From an uncultured bacterium (GTDB lineage Bacteria > Patescibacteriota > Dojkabacteria > B142 > OLB20), in NCBI GenBank assembly GCA_937889205.1, contig CALARN010000065.1, positions 1 to 6,449 on the forward strand: a stretch of DNA of 6,449 bases, read 5' to 3'. Below, piece by piece: positions 1-5,224 of this stretch. The notes under the pieces were generated by a model. The model saw only the letters and a list, made by a program, of their open reading frames with translations. It searched no databases and was not told the DNA's origin. The stretch's first letter is position 1, and every line of letters begins with the position of its first letter. The position numbers and the translations under genes are program-made.

Positions 1-130
1 AAGCATCAGGTAATTCTTCATCAGCCATAATTTCAGTCTGAGGATAAGAGAGCGCCGGCCCTGAAAATTCTTGACCATGAAAATCCACATTTTGTGTTAT
101 TTCGCCCGCAGGAAATAATTCTAGCACCAT
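1..130 (-). CDS. 5' end of an unrecognised protein (truncated by window edge)
   Basis: The frame opens at an ATG whose complement is 128-130 and runs 43 codons without a stop to the left edge, so the gene continues outside the window. The visible residues begin MVLELFPAGEITQNV and end MADEELPDA. The stretch is acidic, has no cysteine, no signal peptide and no membrane segment, and I do not recognise a family. The start is supported by a strong promoter just upstream (-35 TTGATG, 17-bp spacer, -10 TATAAT) that gives a leader of about 20 nt. There is no Shine-Dalgarno sequence. It lies 64 bp downstream of the cupin gene on the same strand but seems to have its own promoter. That it is a real gene is fairly likely from the promoter and the open frame; its function is unknown. 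Confidence 0.6.
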   Translation of the reverse strand, partial: MVLELFPAGEITQNVDFHGQEFSGPALSYPQTEIMADEELPDA

Positions 131-136
131 ATATTG

Positions 137-154
137 AGATATCGATATATATCT
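137..154. repeat. Inverted repeat AGATAT / ATATCT in a leader (possible operator)
   Basis: Arms AGATAT (137-142) and ATATCT (149-154) flank an AT-rich centre and also contain the perfect 10-bp palindrome ATATCGATAT (139-148). The repeat lies right at the predicted start point of the gene at 130. The same hexamers make up the palindrome in front of the HTH gene (5555-5568). In DNA this AT-rich, such hexamers also recur by chance, so an operator role is only a possibility. Confidence 0.3.
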
Positions 155-156
155 AT

Positions 157-185
157 ATTATATACGATGCGCGAGTTTTCATCAA
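157..185 (-). promoter_or_regulatory. Promoter for the truncated gene at 130
   Basis: Reading the minus strand, a -35 TTGATG (complement of 180-185) is followed by a 17-bp spacer and a perfect -10 TATAAT (complement of 157-162). The start point would fall near 150, about 20 nt before the ATG at 130. Confidence 0.6.
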
Positions 186-194
186 CTAATAGAT

Positions 195-575
195 CTATTC
201 CTCTGCCTCTGCTTCTAAAGCCTCAGCCTTTGTTCTATGGATCGTTCCCTCTGGGTGATGTGCGGGCATATATATTGTGTAAAGATGCAACGTGTCATCA
301 CTAGAGGTATTAATAATGTTGTGTTCAACACCTGCAGGTACTACAAAAGCATATCCGTCTGCAAATTGATACTCTTCCCCATTCATAATTACTTTGCCTT
401 GACCTTTATCTACCCTAAAAAACTGATCTTCTTCTGTATGCACTTCCATACCAATATCTTCACCGGGTTGTAAACACATAACAACTACCTGACCATGCTT
501 ACCGGTATAAAGCACTTTACGAAAATATGTATTATTGAGAGTCTCTTTCTCAATATTGATAATAAACCCTGTCAT
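195..575 (-). CDS. Single-domain cupin protein
   Basis: A 126-residue conserved beta-barrel (cupin 2) protein, probably cytosolic since no signal peptide is seen. Cupin motif 2, G-x5-P-x-G-x2-H-x3-N, is perfect: G74, P80, G82, H85, N89. Motif 1, G-x5-HxH-x4-E-x6-G, is spaced correctly, but the first His is Glu44 and the usual Glu is Gln51, leaving H46 and H85 as certain metal ligands: G38, E44, H46, Q51, G58. Single-domain cupins of this type are often annotated as mannose-6-phosphate isomerase-like, but nothing here proves a sugar substrate; a binding or small-molecule enzyme role is equally possible. The tail is strongly acidic (EALEAEAEE). The gene lies 55 bp downstream of the C39-like gene on the same strand. 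There is no Shine-Dalgarno sequence; a weak promoter may lie at 595-624. The family call is firm, the substrate is unknown. Confidence 0.9.
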   Translation of the reverse strand: MTGFIINIEKETLNNTYFRKVLYTGKHGQVVVMCLQPGEDIGMEVHTEEDQFFRVDKGQGKVIMNGEEYQFADGYAFVVPAGVEHNIINTSSDDTLHLYTIYMPAHHPEGTIHRTKAEALEAEAEE

Positions 576-594
576 AGTTAAAGAATTAATAATT

Positions 595-624
595 AGAATA
601 GTAATATTTTAGCATTAACAACAA
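595..624 (-). promoter_or_regulatory. Weak candidate promoter for the cupin gene
   Basis: On the minus strand, TTGTTG (complement of 619-624), an 18-bp spacer and TATTCT (complement of 595-600) would start transcription about 17 nt before the cupin ATG. Both hexamers are only partial matches, so read-through from the upstream gene is an alternative. Confidence 0.3.
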
Positions 625-630
625 ATTTAA

Positions 631-1227
631 TCATTTTCGCCACAACTGAAATTGCCTTCCAGTTAGTGAAGAGAAAAGATCTTGAGCCTTCATCCAATCG
701 GGCCTACGAGTATTTGGGTCGTAGACTAAAAAGGACATATCTTTATCAACTTCTTTTGGACTAGGAATATCTACACCTAAGACCGCTAGGGCATGACGAC
801 CATCTAGTTCTGGTGTATTGTAAAAAAACCTAGTGTCAACTCCTGCCAAAACTACATGATTATCAATAAGCGCTTTCGCCCATTCAGTAGTATCTCTTAC
901 AATTGGCGAAATTCCTATTTGTTTATTCAAAACTCTAAAATGATTAATAATGTCTGGTACTTGTTCAGAAAAGGCGCAATTATTAGCAACTTCTTGCAGA
1001 CCATGAGCTTTGAAGACGCTTACCATGCGTCTATTATCATTTAATGGAACGCCAGATATATCAGTAATGCCTAAACCTTGAAACGCAACCCTTGTAGCAG
1101 TAGGTAAACAAATTGGTGAATTGCCCTGTCTTTGAAAATTGATGCTATTGATATATGGATTAATAAACTGACCGCTGTAGATCGCCTCTTTGCCAGATAA
1201 ACCAGGATGAACTACTAATTGTTCCAT
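631..1227 (-). CDS. Papain/C39-like cysteine peptidase-fold protein
   Basis: A 198-residue protein with no signal peptide or membrane segment. The pattern fits a papain-like (C39-type) fold. Q34 lies six residues before C40, the papain oxyanion-Gln/nucleophile spacing, in Q-x5-C-LPTATRVAFQGLG, which resembles the nucleophile helix of C39 peptidases. Further on come H145 in GRHALAVLGVD and D170 in YDPN, in the expected order and strand context. C84 is the only other cysteine. The hydrophobic 'VVLAGVD' strand before the His also fits. Known relatives process or cleave peptides, often at membranes or in ABC exporters; here no transporter is adjacent, so the substrate is unknown. The ATG at 1227 follows no well-spaced Shine-Dalgarno sequence; an AGGG lies 16 nt upstream. 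The stop is TGA. The gene is divergent from the YkgJ-like gene and followed by the cupin gene. The fold assignment comes from motif reading only; activity is inferred. Confidence 0.65.
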   Translation of the reverse strand: MEQLVVHPGLSGKEAIYSGQFINPYINSINFQRQGNSPICLPTATRVAFQGLGITDISGVPLNDNRRMVSVFKAHGLQEVANNCAFSEQVPDIINHFRVLNKQIGISPIVRDTTEWAKALIDNHVVLAGVDTRFFYNTPELDGRHALAVLGVDIPSPKEVDKDMSFLVYDPNTRRPDWMKAQDLFSSLTGRQFQLWRK

Positions 1228-1272
1228 AAGTACATAATAATTTCCCTAAGTTTAACATAATATTTGATATTT

Positions 1273-1301
1273 TTTACAGATTGGTTTTTAGCCTGTATAA
1301 T
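1273..1301 (+). promoter_or_regulatory. Strong promoter for the YkgJ-like gene
   Basis: -35 TTTACA (1273-1278), 17-bp spacer, -10 TATAAT (1296-1301). The start point near 1308 gives a leader of about 22 nt to the ATG at 1330. Because the promoter lies downstream of the first in-frame ATG (1264), that upstream ATG cannot be the start. The hexamers and spacing are identical to those of the HTH gene promoter. Confidence 0.7.
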
Positions 1302-1329
1302 CAGCTCTCATATTGCATTAATAATTGAT

Positions 1330-1647
1330 ATGACCGAACAGCAACCTAACTGCATATTACCCGATGGGTCGTTTTGCACGATCTGTTGTTACCTTATTAT
1401 TGATGACATTTTACGAGATGGAACGCCTTTAAGAAATCAACTTCATTTTCCTTGTATGAATATGGTAGGCGGTGAATGCTCGCGTTACGATATTAGAAGT
1501 GAGACCTGCAGAGAGTTTAATTGTCACAAAGCATCTCCTTCATTATTAAGAACTCTATATACCATTGCAAATATGCATTCTCTCCCTACAGATAATCTAC
1601 CCCCTAAACCAGAAGCTAACAATTTCTATTTTCGTGGCTTACGCTAA
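1330..1647 (+). CDS. Small YkgJ-like (CxxCC) metal-chelating protein
   Basis: With the start at ATG 1330 the protein has 105 residues and eight cysteines: 8, 16, 19, 20, 42, 50, 60, 65. The arrangement CTICC (16-20), then PC (41-42), then ECSRYDIRSETCREFNC (49-65), matches the signature of YkgJ/UPF0153 proteins, which carry a CxxCC knot and a later 'C-x2-Y-x2-R-P-x2-C-R' segment and are thought to chelate zinc or iron. The usual RP is RS here. The family's exact role is not settled; a cytosolic metal-binding or cofactor role is the most that can be inferred. The in-frame ATG at 1264 is rejected because the promoter lies downstream of it. The stop overlaps the stop of the opposing 244-residue gene by four bases. 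There is no Shine-Dalgarno sequence. Confidence 0.75.
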   Translation: MTEQQPNCILPDGSFCTICCYLIIDDILRDGTPLRNQLHFPCMNMVGGECSRYDIRSETCREFNCHKASPSLLRTLYTIANMHSLPTDNLPPKPEANNFYFRGLR

Positions 1648-2378
1648 CTCTTTTGTGGCAATGCCGAAGCAAATACGCCCACCCTTTCTACCACTGGCGT
1701 CATATAATTACCAATACTGACAAAAATTCGCTTAATAGAATCGGGTAATTGATATTGATAACCAGGTGTTCCATTAGCATAAAAATCATACCTTGAATCA
1801 ATACTATTTTGCATCAATCCTGAAAAACAAGCTAAACACTTTCCAGCACATTGTTGTAAAGGTCCACAATATTTATCTCCTAAAGTTAATAATTGAGTGC
1901 CTTGTTCTCCAAGAACATTTAATAATTCATTTAATTTGGGGGGGATAGGTTTTGCAATATGTTCATTATCTAAAGGAAGAGTGCCTAGCATCCATTGCGC
2001 CAATAAGGCACGATCTTTATCTGAAACTTGTAATTTACTTGCAATTGATGAGATTGTAATTTCACCATTAGGTGAAGACTCTCTTAATGGAATACATGTA
2101 GGATCCTCATGAGGAAAAACATTTGAGCACGACCTATTTCTTAAATAGGGCCGCCTCTGTAAGCATCTAAGCACCATTGTACCGAATTCTGTATCACCTC
2201 TACTCCTACCGCAATTTAGACAATTCGCAAAGGCATCAACGTCATCCATCGTACTGTATAACTCTATCTCTCTTCGCAACTTTGGCGACAACGCCCTCTC
2301 GTTCACTGGTATATCAGACCACTCTGCCATTTCCTCCGCTATTCTTTCAACCAAACCAGAGCCATGATCGTTCACCAT
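1644..2378 (-). CDS. Cys-rich orphan protein, 244 residues
   Basis: I do not recognise a named family. Nine cysteines fall in two clusters. The N-terminal one is C53-x2-C56 followed by C72, C84 and C95; the C-terminal one is C171-x5-C177-x3-C181-x2-C184. Between them (about 105-165) is a region that reads as mostly helical, and the last 50 residues are hydrophobic-mixed without a membrane span. The N-terminus (1-50) is charged and probably helical. Such paired CxxC clusters usually bind zinc or an iron-sulfur cluster; that is inference. No signal peptide is seen. The gene is convergent with the YkgJ-like gene, sharing four bases at the stops, and downstream of another Cys-rich gene on the same strand. 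A run of seven cytosines in the coding strand encodes Pro-Pro at about residues 146-147 (plus strand 1938-1944). Confidence 0.75.
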   Translation of the reverse strand: MVNDHGSGLVERIAEEMAEWSDIPVNERALSPKLRREIELYSTMDDVDAFANCLNCGRSRGDTEFGTMVLRCLQRRPYLRNRSCSNVFPHEDPTCIPLRESSPNGEITISSIASKLQVSDKDRALLAQWMLGTLPLDNEHIAKPIPPKLNELLNVLGEQGTQLLTLGDKYCGPLQQCAGKCLACFSGLMQNSIDSRYDFYANGTPGYQYQLPDSIKRIFVSIGNYMTPVVERVGVFASALPQKS

Positions 2379-2415
2379 TTATTATGAATATTAAAATACA
2401 CCTAAGTATTTAATA

Positions 2416-2421
2416 ATTATA
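2416..2421 (-). promoter_or_regulatory. Candidate -10 element for the 244-residue gene
   Basis: A perfect TATAAT on the minus strand lies 38 bp before the ATG at 2378. With a 17-bp spacer the -35 would be TTCAAT (complement of 2439-2444), a partial match overlapping the end of the upstream gene. The leader would be about 30 nt, without a well-placed Shine-Dalgarno sequence. Confidence 0.35.
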
Positions 2422-2435
2422 TCATTTTCTCTCTT

Positions 2436-2693
2436 TTAATTGAAGCTGTTAAAGCTAAACCCTACTTTTGCAACCTGCTCTCTAACCTGGGCAATTAAAG
2501 CTTGTTGAACTTCTTTAGACTTAATACAATTTGCGTTAACAAGATCGTTAGTTGTTTCAATACTTGGGGGCAAACCAGTTTCGGCCATCGTCGGGCATAG
2601 CCCCCTTTGATTTAATTGGCAACAATTACATAAAATAAGTTTGTCAGCATACTCTTCTGGTAGAAATGTCGGCTGAAGGTTTTTAGTTCCCAT
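2436..2693 (-). CDS. Small Cys-rich protein, paralogue of the 136-residue protein at 4802-5212
   Basis: 85 residues from the ATG at 2693, chosen because a Shine-Dalgarno GAGGT (complement of 2701-2705) sits seven bases upstream; the frame is open 13 codons further but without such support. Cysteines are at 22, 24, 25, 33 and 56. The N-terminal segment YADKLILCNCCQL (15-27) resembles FADRALVCKGCPL (21-33) of the 136-residue protein, and the segment from C56 onward (CIKSKEVQQALIAQV) aligns without gaps to CALSKIKMNEMIARI there. The two therefore look like diverged copies of one small family, with a CxxC near the start and a Cys followed by an amphipathic helix at the end. No export signal is visible. 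A cytosolic zinc or iron-sulfur protein is a guess; no named family is recognised. The gene is divergent from the pilin gene. Confidence 0.75.
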   Translation of the reverse strand: MGTKNLQPTFLPEEYADKLILCNCCQLNQRGLCPTMAETGLPPSIETTNDLVNANCIKSKEVQQALIAQVREQVAKVGFSFNSFN

Positions 2694-2700
2694 TAGTAAT

Positions 2701-2705
2701 ACCTC
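2701..2705 (-). promoter_or_regulatory. Shine-Dalgarno sequence deciding the start at 2693
   Basis: GAGGT on the minus strand, seven bases before the ATG. It is the only well-spaced Shine-Dalgarno match among the complete genes in this window. Confidence 0.6.
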
Positions 2706-2720
2706 AATAATTTCTCTTAC

Positions 2721-2750
2721 CATATACCACAATCATCCCTTCTAATACAA
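2721..2750 (-). promoter_or_regulatory. Candidate promoter for the 85-residue Cys-rich gene
   Basis: On the minus strand, TTGTAT (complement of 2745-2750), an 18-bp spacer and an extended -10, TGG-TATATG (TATATG is the complement of 2721-2726). The leader would be about 20 nt and contain the GAGGT. The hexamers match only moderately; the extended TGn adds weight. Confidence 0.4.
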
Positions 2751-2771
2751 TAGAAAACCACAAACAAGGGT

Positions 2772-2800
2772 TTGCAATCTTGTGACTCGTTAGATATATT
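2772..2800 (+). promoter_or_regulatory. Promoter for the giant pilin gene
   Basis: -35 TTGCAA (2772-2777), exact 17-bp spacer, -10 TATATT (2795-2800, five of six consensus bases). The start point near 2807 gives a leader of about 16 nt to the ATG at 2823, which supports that ATG over the in-frame one at 2772. Confidence 0.55.
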
Positions 2801-2822
2801 TATTGTTATCAGTAATAATATT

Positions 2823-4805
2823 ATGCCCCGAAGTAAGCAAAAATCAGCTTTTACAATATTAGAAATAATATTAGTAATTGCAGCACTAGTAATCATATTT
2901 GGCCTTGTGATAATTGCAATTAATCCCGCCAAGCACTTTGCAGAACTTAGAAACTCTGAGAGGTCGGCAGACATCAATGCCATTCTTTCGGCAGTGTCTC
3001 AATACTCATTAGATAATAATTCCACATTCCCAAATGGTATAGAAGATAATTTACGTATGATTGGCACAGCAACTACTGGTTGCGATATTGCCTGTGGGGA
3101 CTCATTAATTGCATTAGACGATGACAATAGCCCTATTTGGGGGAACTTAATTGTTACCGCTAATGCTTTAGAAAAAATCGATAACAACAAGCCAGCGCTT
3201 GCAGACATAAACATCACTACAGATATTCTTGAAATGATGATTTACCCCAAAAAGGTATTACCAGGGGATACTATGAGTGTATCAATTAAATTGAAAGATG
3301 CTACCGGCATCAATTCGGTAATTGCTGACATGGGCGGCATTGAAACTATTAAATTAGACTTAGTAGCTGGAGATAAATTCTCAGGATTGTGGCAGGCAGA
3401 ATGGCTTGTACACAGCACTGTTACCAAAAACTACACTACAACTTTCTATATTACAAATAATAAAGGCGATTTGGTAGATACAACGGCACACTGGAGTGAC
3501 CCCCCTGTCAGTAGCTGGATTTCACCAGATGGCCATCTGACCCCTACGGGTCAATGGACTAATGCACAAAGGGCTAGAGATAATAACCTCACCACATATG
3601 CAACTAATACTTTTGGACAAGTAGGCTGGGGTCAATATATTTATTTCACTTTAAACCAAGCACAATATATTAACCGTATTGGCGTCATCGCTGATTATAT
3701 GGACGCCGATCTCTTTGAGGTAGATATCGATGTACGTAAAAATGGCGTCTGGACAGATGTTTTTCAAGGAGGCAACGAAGCCGATTGGAATGCAAAATGG
3801 GTAGAAGTTGGTTTTGACGGCGGTATGATAGACCAGGCAAGATTTAGATACAATTACCGACAAGGTGGTTATCACTATTGGCTATATGAATTGAAATTCT
3901 ACCAAACCGTAGAGACAATTGAAAACCCCACCGTACACACATTACCCGCGACCTTAATTCAAGATACTAGAGCTACAGTTCATGGCGAAATTAACAATGA
4001 CGGTGGACAACCTGTGTCATATTACTTTGAATACGGTACAACCACTTCATATGGAAATACTACAGATACCTTTACTGGAGGGACAAGCGGTTCTACAGTA
4101 TCAGCTTTTATTTCGGGCTTAAATTCAAGCACTAATTACAATTACAGATTCGTAGCCACCAACAGTTCCGGAACTGTATACGGAGACAATCTTACCTTTA
4201 GAACAACTATGCCCCTATTAGGTAACATTCCGCCTAATACAATTACAGATCCAGACGGGACTTGGTCAAACACAAGTCTAGCTACCGATGTAAATACCAG
4301 CACTTATGCCAGAAGCTTGCATTCAATCAATGCCCCAGAGTGGAGCTCATTTCTGTATTTTTCACAAAACGCTAGCTATACAAATGGAATCTCCTTTTAC
4401 GCAAGGGGTCTAGAAGAGGTGAACGAAGTAGAAATCGATATTATGATTGACGGTAACTGGACTAGAGTAAAAAGCGGCGGCTTTACAGGAATGCAAAACA
4501 ATTTAATTAGCTTTGAACAAGCATTAATAAGTCAAGCAAGAATTCGATTCAAAGCCGCTACTATAAACACAGGATTTTTCTGGCAATTACATGAGTTTTC
4601 ATTTAGAAAATCTAGCGAGAATACAAGCACCTCATGCGTACCTTTAGATGAATTAGTAGAAACATACATAGCAGATATTCCAGCAGATCCACAAACAGGC
4701 AGTACAGAAAGAACGAATTACGCCATTAAAAGACTGTCTGATAAGCGCTTTGTGATTTACTCTTGTACACCCGAGCTAGGAAAAAAAATTATGCTACTGC
4801 GTTAA
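2823..4805 (+). CDS. Giant type IV pilin-like adhesin with Ig, discoidin-like and Fn3 inserts
   Basis: 660 residues from the ATG at 2823. The start is a class III prepilin leader: MPRSKQKSA, then cleavage before F10, giving mature FTILEIILVIAALVIIFGL with Glu at mature position 5 and one membrane helix (about 10-33). Ala rather than Gly stands at -1. Residues 34-75 continue the pilin helix (NPAKHFAELRNSERSADI...). C87 and C91 follow in a short loop. About 124-225 reads as an Ig/cadherin-like beta sandwich; 232-362 as a discoidin (F5/8C)-like domain; 368-462 as an Fn3-type domain with EYGTTTSYGN and TNSSGTVYG signatures; 466-596 as a second discoidin-like domain. Residues 605-660 (CVPLDELVETYIADIPADPQ...) return to the ending of ordinary pseudopilins, with C605 and C648. 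It should need a prepilin peptidase and assembly ATPase, neither in this window, and act at the cell surface in attachment. The stop overlaps the stop of the opposing gene. Confidence 0.9.
   Translation: MPRSKQKSAFTILEIILVIAALVIIFGLVIIAINPAKHFAELRNSERSADINAILSAVSQYSLDNNSTFPNGIEDNLRMIGTATTGCDIACGDSLIALDDDNSPIWGNLIVTANALEKIDNNKPALADINITTDILEMMIYPKKVLPGDTMSVSIKLKDATGINSVIADMGGIETIKLDLVAGDKFSGLWQAEWLVHSTVTKNYTTTFYITNNKGDLVDTTAHWSDPPVSSWISPDGHLTPTGQWTNAQRARDNNLTTYATNTFGQVGWGQYIYFTLNQAQYINRIGVIADYMDADLFEVDIDVRKNGVWTDVFQGGNEADWNAKWVEVGFDGGMIDQARFRYNYRQGGYHYWLYELKFYQTVETIENPTVHTLPATLIQDTRATVHGEINNDGGQPVSYYFEYGTTTSYGNTTDTFTGGTSGSTVSAFISGLNSSTNYNYRFVATNSSGTVYGDNLTFRTTMPLLGNIPPNTITDPDGTWSNTSLATDVNTSTYARSLHSINAPEWSSFLYFSQNASYTNGISFYARGLEEVNEVEIDIMIDGNWTRVKSGGFTGMQNNLISFEQALISQARIRFKAATINTGFFWQLHEFSFRKSSENTSTSCVPLDELVETYIADIPADPQTGSTERTNYAIKRLSDKRFVIYSCTPELGKKIMLLR
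3516..3908 (+). repeat. Discoidin-like module, copy 1 (pilin residues 232-362)
   Basis: Protein-level repeat of the module at 4218-4610. Matching landmarks are W245/W481 in 'QWTN/TWSN', TTYA/STYA, W269 before YIYF versus W507 before FLYF, FEVDID/VEVEID (298-303/535-540), VWTDV/NWTRV, IDQARFRY/ISQARIRF, and the closing LYELKFY/LHEFSFR. The copies have diverged widely at DNA level. Confidence 0.65.
3924..4208 (+). other. Fn3-like domain within the pilin (residues 368-462)
   Basis: The stretch shows the typical pattern of bacterial surface Fn3 domains: 'GEINNDGGQPVSYYFEYG' early, then SGLNSSTNYNYRFVATNSSG and a closing LTFRTT. It separates the two discoidin-like copies and probably acts as a spacer. 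Confidence 0.7.
4218..4610 (+). repeat. Discoidin-like module, copy 2 (pilin residues 466-596)
   Basis: Second copy of the module at 3516-3908, ending ten residues before the pilin-type C-terminal segment. It lacks cysteines, as does copy 1, unlike eukaryotic F5/8C domains that are closed by a disulfide. Confidence 0.65.
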
Positions 4806-5212
4806 TCTATGCGGTTTCTTGCCATATAATTTTGAAAAGCTTCTTCCGTTTGCTCTCTTTTTATTCTTGCTATCATTTCATTCATTTTTATTTTTGACAA
4901 AGCACAGTGAGCACAATCAATCAATGGGGCAATAAGACTGTTAGGATCAATCCCTTCATCACACGAACCAACTTCAGGCTTATTAAGCATAATTCCTGCA
5001 AAATATACACTTTTAACAGTATTTGGGAAATTACCTTTTAACCAAGCATGGTCACAAATTATATCTGAAACTTCGTAGACATCAGGCGAACCTTCTTCAC
5101 TCAAAGGGGCATATAAAGGGCACCCCTTACATACCAGAGCCCTATCTGCAAATTTATTAGGTGTTTCTGGAGTAATTACCAAATTTCCTTCGTAATTAAT
5201 TTCAATATTCAT
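4802..5212 (-). CDS. Cys-rich protein, 136 residues, paralogue of the protein at 2436-2693
   Basis: Six cysteines: C28-x2-C31, C53, C84, C100-x2-C103. The segments FADRALVCKGCPL (21-33) and CALSKIKMNEMIARI (103-117) align with YADKLILCNCCQL and CIKSKEVQQALIAQV of the 85-residue protein. The longer middle, including IICDHAWLKGNFPNT and VYFAGIMLNKPEVGSC, is extra here. The end is a charged amphipathic helix. No signal peptide or membrane segment is seen, so it is probably cytosolic. Two CxxC pairs suggest zinc or iron-sulfur binding, but no named family is recognised. Its stop overlaps that of the pilin gene by four bases. Upstream, only 12 bases separate it from the CYTH-like frame, so it may be co-transcribed with the HTH gene; an internal promoter at 5259-5289 is also possible. 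The ATG at 5212 has no Shine-Dalgarno sequence. Confidence 0.8.
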   Translation of the reverse strand: MNIEINYEGNLVITPETPNKFADRALVCKGCPLYAPLSEEGSPDVYEVSDIICDHAWLKGNFPNTVKSVYFAGIMLNKPEVGSCDEGIDPNSLIAPLIDCAHCALSKIKMNEMIARIKREQTEEAFQNYMARNRID

Positions 5213-5224
5213 TTTATAAGATGA

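Noticed and set aside
237..473. Plus-strand open frame opposite the cupin gene
   Set aside because: The cupin motifs on the minus strand show which frame is coding; this one has no domain or ribosome site.
1264..1329. Longer N-terminus for the YkgJ-like protein, starting at ATG 1264 and adding 22 hydrophobic residues
   Set aside because: A consensus promoter (TTTACA-17-TATAAT, 1273-1301) lies inside this stretch, downstream of that ATG, and the YkgJ-like part begins after 1330.
1897..2413. Plus-strand open frames opposite the 244-residue gene
   Set aside because: Low-complexity Ser/Leu/Pro content typical of antisense frames and no start signal.
2772..2822. Longer N-terminus for the pilin from ATG 2772
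   Set aside because: The promoter at 2772-2800 overlaps it, and a typical prepilin leader begins at ATG 2823.
2717..2983. Open frame on the minus strand across the start of the pilin gene
   Set aside because: It is antisense to the clearly coding pilin start, has no family resemblance and would overlap the divergent promoters.
2999..3875. Three shorter minus-strand open frames within the pilin gene
   Set aside because: They are shadows of the pilin frame with no start signals and no recognisable content.
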